A stretch of DNA of 64,000 nt from Tachypleus tridentatus (GCF_004210375.1 NC_134834.1:159669290-159733289), one strand, 5' to 3'; shown: positions 1 to 11,463, counted from the first letter of the stretch. The notes: generated by a model from the letters alone, not told the origin. Program-made: numbers and translations.

Positions 1-2100
1 ATACTGGACTTACGCCTGTGTTTGTATAATATGAGTCGTAAATTCGTAAACTTCTCTGTCGGTCACCATATGGATAGTGACCACCTTCCAGTCTGGTGTA
101 TCTTCAATCTCACCCCCTTAAAAAAATTAAAGTAAAAGATAAATTAAATTATAAAAAAGCTAACTGGCTACTATTTCAATCAGTATAGACCAAATTTTAC
201 CAGCTTAAGACTAAAATTCGCCTCGGACGCATTACATATAGATGCATATAGTCATAAAATCTCTGAGTGCCTAAAACATGCAGCCAACAGTTCAATACCG
301 AAATAGAAACATTTCACAACAACACACATATGGCAACCACATCAAGAAATAATATACCTAATAAAAGAAAGAAAAAAACTACGCAGACAGTACATACAAA
401 CTCGAAACTCAACACTAAAAACACAAACACTATAAGAAATAAAATGAGCCATCAAATCCGACAACAAAAACAAGACAGTTGGGACACCTTCTGGTCACAA
501 TTAAATAACAAGACAGATCCCAAACAATTTGGACACACTTGAAAAGATATACTAACACAGGAAGAACAAACAAAGAGTACCCACCACTCGAATTATATGG
601 CAAAACAGCTTACACTAACCGACAAAAAGAAGATATATTTAAAGATACTTTTATAATAAAGTCAATAACTTCATTGAACATAACAAAATCATATACGTGC
701 TTACATTCCCACTAAACACATTAATAAAAACAGAGAAAACAATAGACTGGAGCACTCATCAACTAATAAAAAATATAACAGTAACGGAAGTACAAACAGC
801 TATCAGAAACAAAAAACAAAGCTTCTGAAGAAGATGGTATACAAGCTATCCTCCTAAAACATGGTACTCAGAAATTATATGAACACTTAACAGCCTTACT
901 TAACTTATCATTATTAGCCGGATATATCCCTGTTTCTTGGAAGGAAGCAGTAATTTTAATGCTCCAGAAAGAAGAAAAGCCAGCAAATAAACCAAATAAT
1001 TACCGCCCAATTAGCCTAACCAGATGCATCGGCAATATTTTAGAAATAATAATTAGAAACCGACTATGTATATACTCAGAAGTAAATTCAAAATTACCCG
1101 AAATTTAAAACGGATTTAGAAAATACAGACAAACTACAGACCACTTAATCAGATTAACAGAAACAATTACAGACTGCTTTAATAAAGACGAATGCACTGT
1201 AACTTGCTTTCTCGACATTGAGAAAGAATTTGACATGTTGTGGCATAACGGATTATGCTACAGGTTAACGGAAATGGATTTACCCTAGGAAATTATTCGC
1301 TGGCTATCTAACTTTCTGGATAATAGAACGTGTAAAGTAGGTATGAATGGGGCCCACTCAGGGTCCTTTTCACCTGAGGCAGGAGTCCCACAGGGAGGGG
1401 TAGTTAGCCCTATCTTCTTTATCATGTATGTGAGTAATATGCCATTGTCGGACCTAAATTTAGGTTTTGCATCACAATTTGCTGACGATGTAGCTGTCTG
1501 GAAAAGTGCCTCCACTCCTTCAATTGCAGCAACAAACCTCCAACCAGTCCTGAATTATTTAGAATACTGCCGGAAATATAGAATAAAAATAAATATTTTG
1601 AAAACCCAAGTAATACTATTCAGCAGATTAAATAAACTGAGAAAAGATCCACCAAAGTTATACATGAACAGATCACTTTTACAGACTGCTACTTCTGCTA
1701 AATTTTTAGGATTAACTTATGATACCAAATTAACGTGGATACAGCATACTAACAATATCCTGACTAGAATCTGGAAAAGAGCAAATTATGCAAGAAGCCT
1801 ATCGGATAAAAATTGAGGTATATCACTTGATAATATAATAAAAAATCTACAAAACATACATTAAACCTATAATAGAATACGCATCTCCTGCTTGGATAAA
1901 CATAACACAAAAGCAATTACACAAACTACAAAATTCAATCTTAACGTCAACCTATAAAGTACCACGTAGCATTTCAATCACATTCATGTACAAGTATGCG
2001 AACATAGAAACAATATCTGTTAGACTCTTGCAAAATACACTAAACTATTTTAATAAGAATTGGCATAAAAAATGACTTAATGTGTGATCTCGACAGATAC
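1..2100 (+). pseudogene. LINE ORF2 pseudogene: end of AP endonuclease plus reverse transcriptase
   Basis: At 75-92 the translation reads SDHLPV, the conserved C-terminal motif of AP-type LINE endonucleases. A charged linker follows at 267-542 in the same frame (residues SWDTFW near its end). The reverse transcriptase lies in another frame: NNYRPISL near 1000, motif A FLDIEKEFD at 1208-1234, motif B PQGGVVSP at 1388-1411 and the catalytic FADD at 1478-1489. After a stop at about 1816 the C-terminal domain continues in a shifted frame (IIEYASPAWI near 1870). In-frame stops include TAG at 1286-1288. The PQGGVVSP/FADD combination and the C-terminal region resemble jockey-clade elements. A protein search could move it to a neighbouring clade. 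It is not a host gene. Confidence 0.82.
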
Positions 2101-2294
2101 TACGTACATAATGAATATAGTCCTAAGTACCTCTCTCCTATAAATATATATTTAAGAAATATCAAACAAGCTAACCACCACGCACTAGACACTTAAAACT
2201 AGTTTTATTTCTCCTTTTTATGTTTTTTTTCTTCTATTATTATTATTATTACCTTATTTTTTCCGATAAATATATATGGAAAAAGGAAAATATA

Positions 2295-2321
2295 TACTCT
2301 TCAAAACAAGAAACGCAAAAG
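2295..2321 (+). repeat. Left terminal inverted repeat of the Tc1 element
   Basis: Pairs with 3768-3794 with one mismatch over 27 bp. These are the expected transposase-binding ends. Confidence 0.88.
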
Positions 2322-2611
2322 TTATATTTTTTTTATCTTAAAGAAAAATATATGCAATAACGTTACAAGCTCAAAGTATGTGATGTTACACTTGTTAAGG
2401 CACTGATTGTCAGACCAAAATTACAGTAAAAGTTGTGCACTTTGAAAACGGAGGAAAACATCGGATTTTTCGCCAAAACGCATTCGTGTCCAATAAATTT
2501 GTTTGAGAGATCTTCATGTTCTGCAGTTGCAACATGTGCAAAGTCCCTATAAAAGTAGCGGGTTCTCGGTTTCCATAGCTCAGTGTTAAGCCACGGACAC
2601 GCAATACAGTT

Positions 2612-3739
2612 ACGCCAAGACTGACTGAAGCACAACGCAACAACGCTATTGGTCTCTTGGAAACAGGCGAATCTCGATTAGATGTTGCCAGAGCTGGGAA
2701 TGTCCACCCAAGCACCATCACAAGGCTATGGAATCGTCACCAACGACATGGATCAATTCGTGACCGTCCACGATCTGTCAGACCTCGTGTGACCACACCT
2801 GCACAAGATCGCTACATTCTGTTACGTCACCTTCGGGATAGGACCACCAATGCAACGTTTACTGCCTCAACCATACCAGGGCTGCGTAGGATTTCCGATC
2901 AGACCGTACGCAACCGTCTACGAGATGCAGGAATCCGACCTCGACGTCCAATCAGAGGCGTCATCCTCACCCAGCAACATCGTCAAGCACGGCTGTAGTG
3001 AACTCGGGCACATCGGGTATGGCCTCATCGACGATGGAGGCATGTTTGGTTCAGCGATGAATCACGTTTTATGCTTCGTAGGCAGGATGGAAGGACCCGT
3101 GTTTACCGTCGCCGAGATGAACGTTTTGCAACAAACTTTGTGCAGGAAGTTGACAGATTTGGTGGTGGCAGCGTCATGATGAGGGCTGCTTCCATCGCCT
3201 ACAATGCCAGAACAGACCTTTTGCATATTCGAGGGAATCTTACAGCTCAACGATACGTCGACGAGATTCTTAGGCCCCATGTGCAATCCATCAGGGTGAA
3301 CGTCAATGACGTTTTTCAACATGACAACGCCCGTCATCACACAGCCCGACTCACCACTGTCTTCTTGAGACACCACAACATCAGCATTCTTCCCTGGCCC
3401 TCCAGATCACCAGATTTAAACCCCATCGAACATCTTTGGGACGAGTTGGACCGACGTCTGCGACGGCGACAACCTCAACTGCAGACTCTACCTCAGCTTG
3501 CAGCAGCTTTGCAGGCTGAGTGGACAGCCATTCCACAGGATGTTATTCGTCATCTCATCGCTTCCATGGGCAGGAGCTGCCAAGCAGTTATTGATGCTCA
3601 CGGGGAGGCATACTCGTTATTGACGTTGAGTGACGTTAAACTTCAACTAGTGAGCGTGGACTTCGCCTTTGCAGACTTCGGATGTTCAGCAGTAAATGTG
3701 CAAAGTTTCAAACATGTCATACAGAACTACCCGGAATAA
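2612..3739 (+). pseudogene. Tc1 transposase pseudogene (DD34E), two adjacent in-frame stops
   Basis: One frame can be followed from 2612 to the TAA at 3737-3739, about 375 codons. The expected first codon is ACG, not ATG, apparently a decayed start before PRLTEAQR. The N-terminal part carries the paired helix-turn-helix DNA-binding region (STITRLWNRHQRHGS, then RPRVTTPAQDRYI). All three catalytic acidic residues remain: Asp in WFSDESRF (codon 3056-3058), Asp in HDNARHH (3323-3325) and Glu in DLNPIEHLW (3428-3430). The last two are 34 residues apart, the DD34E spacing of Tc1. The frame is interrupted at 2996-3001 by TAG TGA. The copy cannot make full-length enzyme without readthrough. Confidence 0.93.
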
Positions 3740-3767
3740 ACTTGTTAACAATTTGTCTCAAATTTTG

Positions 3768-3794
3768 CTTTTGCGTTTCTTTTTTTGAAGAGTA
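3768..3794 (-). repeat. Right terminal inverted repeat of the Tc1 element
   Basis: Reverse complement of the left end. It lies 29 bp past the transposase stop codon. Confidence 0.88.
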
Positions 3795-4049
3795 TATATA
3801 TATAAGAACAAAAGTGAAAAATAGGGCAAATCAAGACAATACATGGACATTGCCCTGAAAAGGGCCGCAGTACTATGGGATACTCTGGCCCAAAAGCACT
3901 ACAACAACTACATAATAGTAAGCCGACATGAAAGCTAGAGTTGAAGGAAGAGGTCTTGTGCACCTGACCCTCCTGGGTATTTAAAAATTCAACATACCCA
4001 AATACCCACAAAGAAAAACAAAGCGAAATCCACGTCACGCTAAGTATGC

Positions 4050-4215
4050 TTACCATCTCAGGCATGGAAGGCGTTTTAATGTGATGATCAATTCCATTAT
4101 TCGTTGATAAAATAGTAGCCCATGAATTAGCGGTGAGTAGGTAGGAGTGACTAACTGCCTTCCCTCTACTTTATCAACACTAAATTAGGGGCGAATAGCC
4201 CTCGGAATGCGAAAT
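4050..4215 (+). mobile_element. SINE family A, 5'-truncated and diverged
   Basis: It starts within the body (GGCATGGAAGGCGTTTTAAT) and keeps GTAGCCCATGAATTAGCGG, TGCCTTCCCTCTA and CTAAATTAGGGGCG. The tRNA head is missing, and many substitutions suggest an old copy. Confidence 0.75.
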
Positions 4216-4861
4216 TGAAAATAAGTCAATTTATTTATGTATGCATTTCTAATCAAAATTTAAATAATTAGTGTTTTCTTATAAAATTATTGAAACAAAG
4301 GTTTGTTCTGTCATCGGTTAGAAAATGGTATTTAGAAGTACCACTGTAGTTCCAATTTCTCTGTTTCAAACACAAACCTGACATTACATCAGAAACCTCT
4401 TGTGTTTACAATTAGGAGCAGTAAATCCTTTTACAAAAAAATGTATCACATCTTTTATCCTCTTCGTAAGACATTACCGTTTTTACACGAGGTCAGTTTA
4501 ATGTTTTTCATTGAGACAGTTTTAAAGTGTCAAACAAAATCATTAAAGGTGTTTTGCAGTTTGTTGTTACTCCTGAGACACGAATACTGTTTGTGTTCAC
4601 TCATGTGCCTTAAGCTAAACTAATAGTGCTTGTAAAAATAACAGATTTTGAAATGTAATATACAGCAGTTGGGAACGTTATATTAAAACGATTTTGGAGA
4701 TTCACCACATCTTTACAGTTTATGTCGCTACTTCCAGTTATACTCTGTATAACGACCAAGCATTTTGACAGTAGATCTGAAGCATATTTTCCAATGCTCA
4801 AGGCTTTATTGTGAGGCTGTTTTGTCAGTAACACTCTATTGTTCCATTCTTGCATGCCATA

Positions 4862-5250
4862 GGCCATCTAGTATACGATGACGAGAGTTTACTGTTCTTT
4901 TAACAGATGTAGCGTACAGAAATACACAGACTCTGTATCTAGCGACTGGACTGGCATGAACTCATATGAAACACCTTAAATATCTCTTTATTCTTCAAAC
5001 AGCTTAAGGTATGCAACCGTTAAACAAATATGCCGTGGAAGCAGTGTACACGTGACTTATTTACTTTTCCAGAAAGAGATCCACTGTTATGTACCTGGGG
5101 CACGGAGATAAGTTTTGTGACTGACTTTTGTGTTCCTAGAGTTTTGTTTATCTATTATTAGATACCCCACTTTATTAGTTTGTTTGGAGTATGACTTGTT
5201 GCAGGTATAACGGATTTAGTAATATATATTCACTTTAACACCTATGTTTG
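4862..5250 (+). repeat. Unclassified interspersed repeat, copy 1 of 3
   Basis: Shares ordered blocks with 27905-28090 plus 29120-29250 and with 42580-42880: CCATCTAGTNTACGA, then GACTNGACTGGNATGA, then CAGCTTAAGGTATGCAACCG, and after a variable middle ATGACTTGTTGCAGGT. I see no coding capacity or terminal repeats, so the class is unknown. Homology may begin upstream of 4862. The boundaries are approximate. Confidence 0.6.
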
Positions 5251-5713
5251 TTTCACCTTAATATATATTTTAAAATGCATGTAACTTATATGTACTGCGA
5301 AAGTCCCACCTATTCTCTAAATTGGTAGTAAATTCTCGAATATTAAAATCAACAATACATGTTTTACGAAAGTACTAACGTATTTTCGAATATTGTTACC
5401 TACTATTGTTGTGGCCGAAGCTAGTTAAATTCCCGTCAAGAGAAGTGTACCGGTGTGTCAACATAGAATTAATTCACTCATCGTGAGCCGTCGGTAACAT
5501 ATTCAGATGCAGACCAGATAGAAGACTCAAAATTGTTTGTAAGTTTATAAAATTTTGTACATAAATTATTATGTGTAATAACCATTATTATACATTGTCG
5601 TTTGTATATTAAATATATTTGAGTTAAGAAAGAAAACTGCGTGTATCAATCTTGTTGGTGAAATATCACGAATTTGATATATTTCGACATTCATTTCACC
5701 TCAAAATTAAAGC
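5251..5713. other. AT-rich spacer, nothing recognised
   Basis: No open frame of note, no tandem repeat and no SINE match seen by eye. Confidence 0.5.
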
Positions 5714-5998
5714 GGCCCGGCATGGCCAAGTGTGTTAAGGCGTTCGACTCGTAATCCGAGCGGCACGGGTTCGAATTCCGGTCGCACTAAACATGCTCGC
5801 CCTTTCAGTCGTGAGGGCGTTATAATGTGAAGGTCAGTCCAACTATTAGGTGGTAAAAGAGTAGCCCAAGAGTTGGCGGTGGGTGGTGATGAATAGCTGC
5901 CTTCCCTCTAGTTTTACACTGCTAAGTTAGGGACGTAGGGACGGCTAACGCAGATAGCGCTCGTGTACACTTTGCGCGAAATCATAAAACAAACAATC
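5714..5998 (+). mobile_element. SINE family A, near full length
   Basis: The head starts GGCCCGGCATGGCCAAG and contains a box A-like and a box B-like (GGGTTCGAATTCC) promoter. Between them the anticodon loop reads TCGTAAT (CGT, threonine-like). The body contains CATGCTCGCCCTTTCAG, GTAGCCCAAGAGTTGGCGG and CTGCCTTCCCTCTAG. The tail holds TTTGCGCGAAAT and an AAAC-rich end. It serves as a reference copy for the family in this window. Confidence 0.93.
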
Positions 5999-6378
5999 AC
6001 CATACTGACACCAGTAGGAATTAATTAAATAAAAAAAATCAGTTTCTGTTCTGATTAGTTATTCGGAGAAGGCTTAACGCTTCTAATTTTATACAAACAT
6101 TTATTCATAATTTTACTAAACTTAAAATATAAATAAAGCTTGATACTTAGACGTTTTTGGCTCCTCTGCTAAACCTTTCAAGTAAAGAAACAAGGTTTAA
6201 GAAAGTGTAGTGTAAACTGTAGCTTCTCTGGCAAGGAAAGAAGTAATCCTTAAATGCTATTAGTGAAATGCCAATGTTAAGTTTTCCTTTGTTCTGTGGT
6301 ATTTTAAATATGAGTTATTTACAAAGATAAGAATTGTATTACACTGAATATGTTAGGACTATAAGTTTCACACAATTT

Positions 6379-6498
6379 GTCCCCTGCTGGTACAGCGGTA
6401 CGTCTACACATTTACAATGCTAATATCAGGGGCTCAATTCCCCTCAGTGGACTCAGCAGATAGCCTGATGTGGCTTTGCTACAAGAAAAACATACACA
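6379..6498 (+). mobile_element. SINE family B
   Basis: tRNA-like head CCCCTGCTGGTACAGCGGTA with box B-like GGGGCTCAATTCCCC, then CAGCAGATAGCCTGATG and TGGCTTTGCTACAAGAAAAA. ACACAATT occurs just before and just after the element, a likely target-site duplication. Confidence 0.88.
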
Positions 6499-7556
6499 AT
6501 TCTTTATTAAAAAGCTCTTTAAAGAAATTAAAGACAGATTACAGCAACAAACGAATTCAATATAAAACGTGAATTGCAACAAATATTTAGTCAGTATAAA
6601 GATTTCTTATGTTAAAACTGTTGTATATAAATAAATGCTACAGTGCATCGACCGACATTACAATAGATAAAAAGAAATGGAGTCTGTTGCAACGTACTTA
6701 CGTTCCAATAGAAAATCAAATGGGAATGTTTTTTATAATACACCTATGATAAGTTTGAGCTCTTTGCAGGCAGAGCATATGCCTCTCAACAAGCAATATC
6801 AGAACGCTATGTATATTGTGCAAGAACATGTTCGTCCCTAAGTAATTATTTTTATTGTTATGCAAACCTAACCATAATGTAAAGTAATTGATATACTTGA
6901 TATGATGAGTTTTTTATCTTGTTGTAGTGTTTTCGTATTCCACAAAGGTTTGAATTAAAGTAAAAAATATATGCCTGTCTTTCAGACACATCCAGCCGCT
7001 AACGACATGCAAGATATAAAACGAGAAAAAAATAGTTGGTGAACATAAAATTCACTATTTTAGCAGTGGTTACCGCAGCAAAATGTTTATTGTTATTTAA
7101 ACACTGTCTTGGCCAGAAGCTGTTTTATCAGTATTCAAATAAAGTTATAAACACCAGAAACTATAATATACACCTCTATATTTGGATACTTGCCGAGTGC
7201 AAAAAGTCTTCAATATTAATGCAAATTCGACAGTTGTTCTTGTCGAGCATTTGTCAGGAGAGATAAGAAAAAAAAACCCTAAAGTATGTTGCAGTACTTT
7301 TCAAGAAGTTATTATTATTGCACTGTAGTATACAATGAATAGTAATGATACATTAAGCCTTTTTTTAAAGAGGTGGCTAAATAAAAATCTATCTTACCGA
7401 TTCACAGTCAACTCCGTTTATCCGCCATCTTGGTGATAACCGTTGATGGTTTGTATAATAATTATTAAATGTTGTGTGCTCTATTAGAATAGGCATGAAA
7501 GATTTATCATTTTTCCGTTGATTCTTATTTCTGAATAAGCTATACAGCTGCTGTTA
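6499..7556. other. AT-rich spacer, nothing recognised
   Basis: A 76-codon frame at 7036-7266 has no recognisable motif and looks like chance. No tandem repeat or transposon ends were seen. Confidence 0.5.
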
Positions 7557-7945
7557 AACTTATAAACTGAACACCGAGTGACCTCTCCAGACTGCATAGT
7601 CAATATTTTAATTCAGAAATGCCTCGAGTTGATACTGTGTAAACTACATGCTGTATGAGTATTCTAGATGGTGTAGTCACCATTTCAAATCAGAAAAGCC
7701 TGAGTAAGATATTTTAAAAACTGGACACCGAGTGAACACTTCAGACTGTGTAATAAATATTTTAATTCAGAGGGGCCTAATATAGATATCATGTAAACTG
7801 GATACCGGGTGTGCGCTTCAGTCCATGCAGTCAATATTTTAAATCAGAGAGACTTAGCGTAGCTATTTTATGTAAGCTGGAAGCTGTATGGGTACTTTAG
7901 ATGGTGTAGTCATCATTTTAAATCAGAAAGGCCTAAATGAGATGT
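7557..7945. repeat. Diverged tandem repeat, about five units of ~77 bp, two unit types
   Basis: Units of one type carry ACACCGAGTG followed by CAATATTTTAATTCAGA (near 7568, 7725 and 7800). Units of the other type carry GCTGTATGAGTATTCTAGAT-like sequence followed by a TCAGAAAGGCCT-like end (near 7650 and 7880). The order is type 1, 2, 1, 1, 2. Every unit ends in a TCAGA(A/G)(A/G)(G/T)GCCT-like segment. Confidence 0.75.
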
Positions 7946-8148
7946 TGTGAATTATGTATTTTGAATATTATGCCATTTGTTTCAAGACACCCAGTTAAAA
8001 GGACTTAGAAATTATAGGTTAGAAAAAAAACACGATGATCTAAAAAATTTTAGGTTTTTTATAGCATATTCAGTCTTAAAGTGGAATAGTTAATTAATCA
8101 GAGAGAAAAAAAAAAGACCTTCTTTCATCTGATGATATACCATCAGTT

Positions 8149-8418
8149 TTTGGCTTGGTAGTTAGGGCACTAAAGTAGCAATCTGTTGGTTTCAGGTTCA
8201 AATCCTATCACTGAACATGCTCGATCTTTCTGTTGTGTGAGCTTAATAATGTGACTATCAATACCACTTCTAGTTGATAAAGAGTAGCCTAAGAGTTGGC
8301 GGCAGTTGGTGTTGAACAGTTGCTTTCCTTCTAGTCTAGGGCATGTAATTTGGAAACAGCAGCACAGAAAGCCCTTGAGTATCTTTATGCGAAATTCATA
8401 AAATAAACAAACAAACTG
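8149..8418 (+). mobile_element. SINE family A, old full-length copy
   Basis: The head is diverged (TTTGGCTTGGTAGTTAGGGC; box B TTCAAATCC). The body keeps AACATGCTCGATCTTTC, GAGTAGCCTAAGAGTTGGCGG and CTTTCCTTCTAGTC, and the end is an AAACAAAC tail. Divergence is high in the head and lower in the tail. Confidence 0.82.
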
Positions 8419-8635
8419 TCAGTTTTTACACTCCTTATACCTTTTAATAAAAGAGCTGTAGGAAGTTATGACAGAATACTTAACATGAAGAAAAGAAAAA
8501 ATAATCATATGTGTTAAAGCGCATTTCTCTATTATAATAGACACAGTAAACCATTTTAACTGTTTATTTGTTAATAAGATTATATTTGAAGTATAACGTG
8601 TATCCTGTATCCATAAAAGTGGTAAGATATGCAGA

Positions 8636-8757
8636 AGACCCCCAGTTACACAGCGATAAGGCTATGAACTTATATTCCTAGAAACTGGGTTTCTATACTT
8701 ACAGTGGACACACGTAGATAACCTATTGCGTACATCTGGGCTCAACTACAAACAAAG
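8636..8757 (+). mobile_element. SINE family C, diverged
   Basis: Head ACCCCCAGTTACACAGCGAT, box B-like GGGTTTCTATACTT, then GATAACCTATTGCGTA and CTCAACTACAAACAAAG. Confidence 0.75.
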
Positions 8758-8837
8758 ATGCGAAAACGAGGGTTAACTTACAACTAGCACTTTTTTTTCT
8801 TATAGTGTTTTTCATGTTCACATCCTATTTGAAAGAT

Positions 8838-8958
8838 AAACAAGAGTTGGCGCTTGGTGGTATTTATTAGCTACTAATTCAACACTTCAAAATTAGTGGT
8901 ATTTAATATAGATAAACCTCTCGTAGCTCTGGTTGATATTCAACTAACAAACAAAAAT
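8838..8958 (+). mobile_element. SINE family A 3' fragment, highly diverged
   Basis: AACAAGAGTTGGCGCTTGGTGG, then GATAAACCTCTCGTAGCTCTG, ending ATTCAACTAACAAAC. Lies immediately downstream of a family C copy. Confidence 0.6.
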
Positions 8959-10240
8959 ATCCTCTTAACTGCTGACAGTTATACGTAATTTCAATCTTGT
9001 TCGATGATCGCCAATTTTCGCGTATAATCGTGTGATCCTTGTTACGGTTTCTCCACAAACTTTAAATTGCCCGATAATATTTTTTCTGTTAACGTTTCCT
9101 CTGGGTTCGTTTTAGCTATCTTGTTAAATTAGTTTCCTTAATTGGATGAAAATACTGAGTTGGGCCCAGACTCACCTGATGATGTCACTCGTTTGCTTCT
9201 GTTCGTTTTGTCGTCTTGGTGATTACCGTGGCTATGTTAACCAGGTAGAAGGTTCATTTTGTCTATTACAGTATGTCCAGGTAACCTAACATGTAGCTAA
9301 AGAGCAACATTGTGAACAAATATTCTACGTAGAAGCAGATCCATAGCATATTTGTCTATCAGAGATGAAGTCCACTTTACAACTTCCATTCGTCACAAAC
9401 CCAGATATCTACTATCACTTGGTTAACACTCCAGACAGCTTTTCTGACCAACAATCTCTGAACACGTAAAAAAACCTAGACCAATATAAAAACTTTTCTT
9501 CGTGGTTTGTGAGGAAAGCGCTCGTATTTATCAGTAATTATTTCTGCTTTAATTAATGTACATTATCTTTACACTCGGAAATCTTCATTTGTGTACTGTG
9601 TATATAGTTTATGGAAATACTACTGTTTGTACTGATGTATCAAAAGATGATTTCTTCAAATGTAACAGGAAGAAAAGATAGTCATATACTTTTCTTAATA
9701 TTTCTTTAGGTATGTATGATATTGGTTTATTTCAATCACATGCTCAGAACTTCCTAGTACTGTTTCTTACAATACATTAAGTACATAATTTATTATCGGT
9801 ACAAATGTCAAATCATGTTAGACATAATTATTACTGTAATTCTGCCTCTAGGTATTACATTCACAGAAAATACCTGACAATTCTGCAGCAATGTGGGTAA
9901 TCAGTGAGAAGGAGGGGGTAATACAGGGTATTCACTGAGGCTATATGTCAGCATACCTATCCCTACAAAATTCTGTGCCTCCCTAAGTCCTGCCATATAG
10001 CCATTTCCACAACACACAAATTTCAAACACAGTGTAATAATCATAGGTTATAACAATGTGTAGAACACGGAATTACGTGTAATAAAAGTGCAAACCAACA
10101 CCCAGATCGGTGAAGGATACAAACGTTTCTTTGCAGTTGTCAAATACCCTGGAAATTTCAATTGTATGTGTTTAGTTTTTTATATCACTCAGTCAAAGAC
10201 GCAGAGCATATGATAGTATAGATAAAACGCAGAGATATAA
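8959..10240. other. AT-rich spacer, nothing recognised
   Basis: About 1.3 kb with no convincing frame, repeat or transposon end. Confidence 0.5.
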
Positions 10241-10418
10241 TACAGTGGAACCCCTCTAAGCGGCCACCCCTCAGATTCGGTCATTCAATCACAGTCCTTT
10301 TTTTTGTTTACATAATCCCTAATTATGTACAGTTGAACCCCTCTAATAAGGTCACCTCTCTAATCAGGCCAGTTTGTCTCAGTTCCGAAGGTGGCTGCTT
10401 TAGAGGGGTTCCACTGTA
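10241..10418. mobile_element. 178-bp MITE with terminal inverted repeats, TA target
   Basis: The left end reads TACAGTGGAACCCCTCTAAG and the right end is its near-perfect inverse (CTTTAGAGGGGTTCCACTGTA). The match continues into GCGGCCAC/GTGGCTGC, for arms of about 27 bp. The flanking TA suits Tc1/mariner-superfamily insertion, and the CAGTGGAACC start resembles pogo/Tigger-derived MITEs. A second copy of the end (TACAGTTGAACCCCTCTAAT) sits inside at 10326. The element has no coding capacity. Confidence 0.87.
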
Positions 10419-10785
10419 GTAAATTCGACTCACCTTACCTCATAGTTTTGTAAACATTAATATACTATTATCTATCAATGTTACAATATACAAGATGGTC
10501 ATGGTTTTGTATACGATAAAATATTGTTGTGTGAAGATATTATTTTCTAACAGAGTACAAACACGTTTCGTTAGATGTCTTTTTAGATGTTTGCTTTCAG
10601 GTGAAAATATGAACATGAGAAAAACTACAAGAAATGTTTATGAAAGTCATATGGAGTAGGCCCAAACAAACGTTACAGTATCAGATTATGTCTTCTTTAT
10701 TAAATCTGTTTTTTCACACATCTTTATATATTTCCAGATGCACTGGCTAAGCTCAGCTGTTGTGAAGATGTAGCCATTGAAGTTA

Positions 10786-10912
10786 ACAACCCAGTAACGT
10801 AGCGGTAAGGCTGCGGACTGATAAAGCTAAAACAGAGTTTCGATACCCGTTGTGAGCACAACAATGATAGCCCATTGTGTACCTTTGTGGTTAACTACAA
10901 ATAAACAAACAC
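10786..10912 (+). mobile_element. SINE family C
   Basis: Head AACCCAGTAACGTAGCGGTAA, CTGCGGACT, box B-like GAGTTTCGATACCCG, then GATAGCCCATTGTGTACCTT and an ACTACAAATAAACAAAC tail. Confidence 0.88.
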
Positions 10913-11171
10913 TGAGATTAAATTTTCACTTAGTGTTTAGCAAAATACGTTAGTGAAATGACTGAGGGTAGTTTGTTTTCTTAGCCAAAATTAATTAGGA
11001 GTACTGGACCTTAAAAGGAACTATCAGTTGCATATAAGGAAGAAAATTTATTTCACTTTTTAGTATAAGATTCAACAAGTCACACGTAAAGGAGTTTTTT
11101 CTTGACATTGAAATGTGTTTGTAAAACATCCGAATCCTATATTCAGGGGGGATCTTCCTGAATTGCTAAAT

Positions 11172-11192
11172 GGTATATATATATATATATAC
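11172..11192. repeat. (TA)n microsatellite
   Basis: Uninterrupted TA alternation of about 18-20 bp. Confidence 0.9.
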
Positions 11193-11463
11193 AAATTATT
11201 CACAATCCACAAATAATATAGCAAAATGGGATAATATATCAAACACTCGTTGCTAATGTGAACAAAATGAACAGATGCCATATTTATGTATCACTCACGT
11301 GTTTCTGAGATGAATAACTTCATTTGAACATTTTAAAATTAAAGAATGTGTCAAAAAATAGTTATGACCAGACAGTAAAATATTTGCAGAGTCAATTAAT
11401 GTTCAGAAGGTGGACACTAAGGAAGAGATTTTTAAAAACACCATTGTCTGATTGGAACTGTAT

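Larger units (their letters stand above)
2295..3794 (+). mobile_element. Tc1-family DNA transposon, full length with terminal inverted repeats
   Basis: The ends are matching inverted repeats of about 27 bp (2295-2321 and 3768-3794, one mismatch), both beginning TACTCTTCAAAA and including GAAACGCAAAAG. TA-rich sequence flanks both ends, as expected for TA-targeted Tc1/mariner insertion, but the exact TA duplication cannot be fixed in the TATATA context. The 1.5-kb length is normal for Tc1 elements. The only large gene inside is a transposase disabled by two adjacent stops. It sits in what looks like the 3' UTR of the LINE, so it is younger than that LINE. Confidence 0.92.
1..3935 (+). mobile_element. 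Jockey-like non-LTR retrotransposon (LINE) relic, 5' end outside window, split by a Tc1 insertion
   Basis: The element enters from the left edge inside its endonuclease domain and runs through reverse transcriptase into a 3' UTR. The first part is 1-2292. The 3' UTR seems to resume at about 3798, after the Tc1 element, with a stretch reading ACATTGCCCTGAAAAGGGCC and then ending in CAAAAGCACTACAACAAC, like the CAA-rich ends of jockey-type elements. The 3' boundary near 3935 is approximate. The coding part is broken by stops and frameshifts, so the copy is dead. That the piece after the Tc1 belongs to the same LINE is inferred from position and composition. Confidence 0.75.

Noticed and set aside
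5714..5790. tRNA gene (CGT anticodon) at SINE A heads
   Set aside because: tRNA-like box A and box B are present, but the sequence continues into a repeated SINE body, and acceptor-stem pairing is poor.
7036..7266. 76-codon frame with a signal-peptide-like start
   Set aside because: The hydrophobic start is expected of AT-rich sequence. No cleavage site or mature protein family recognised.
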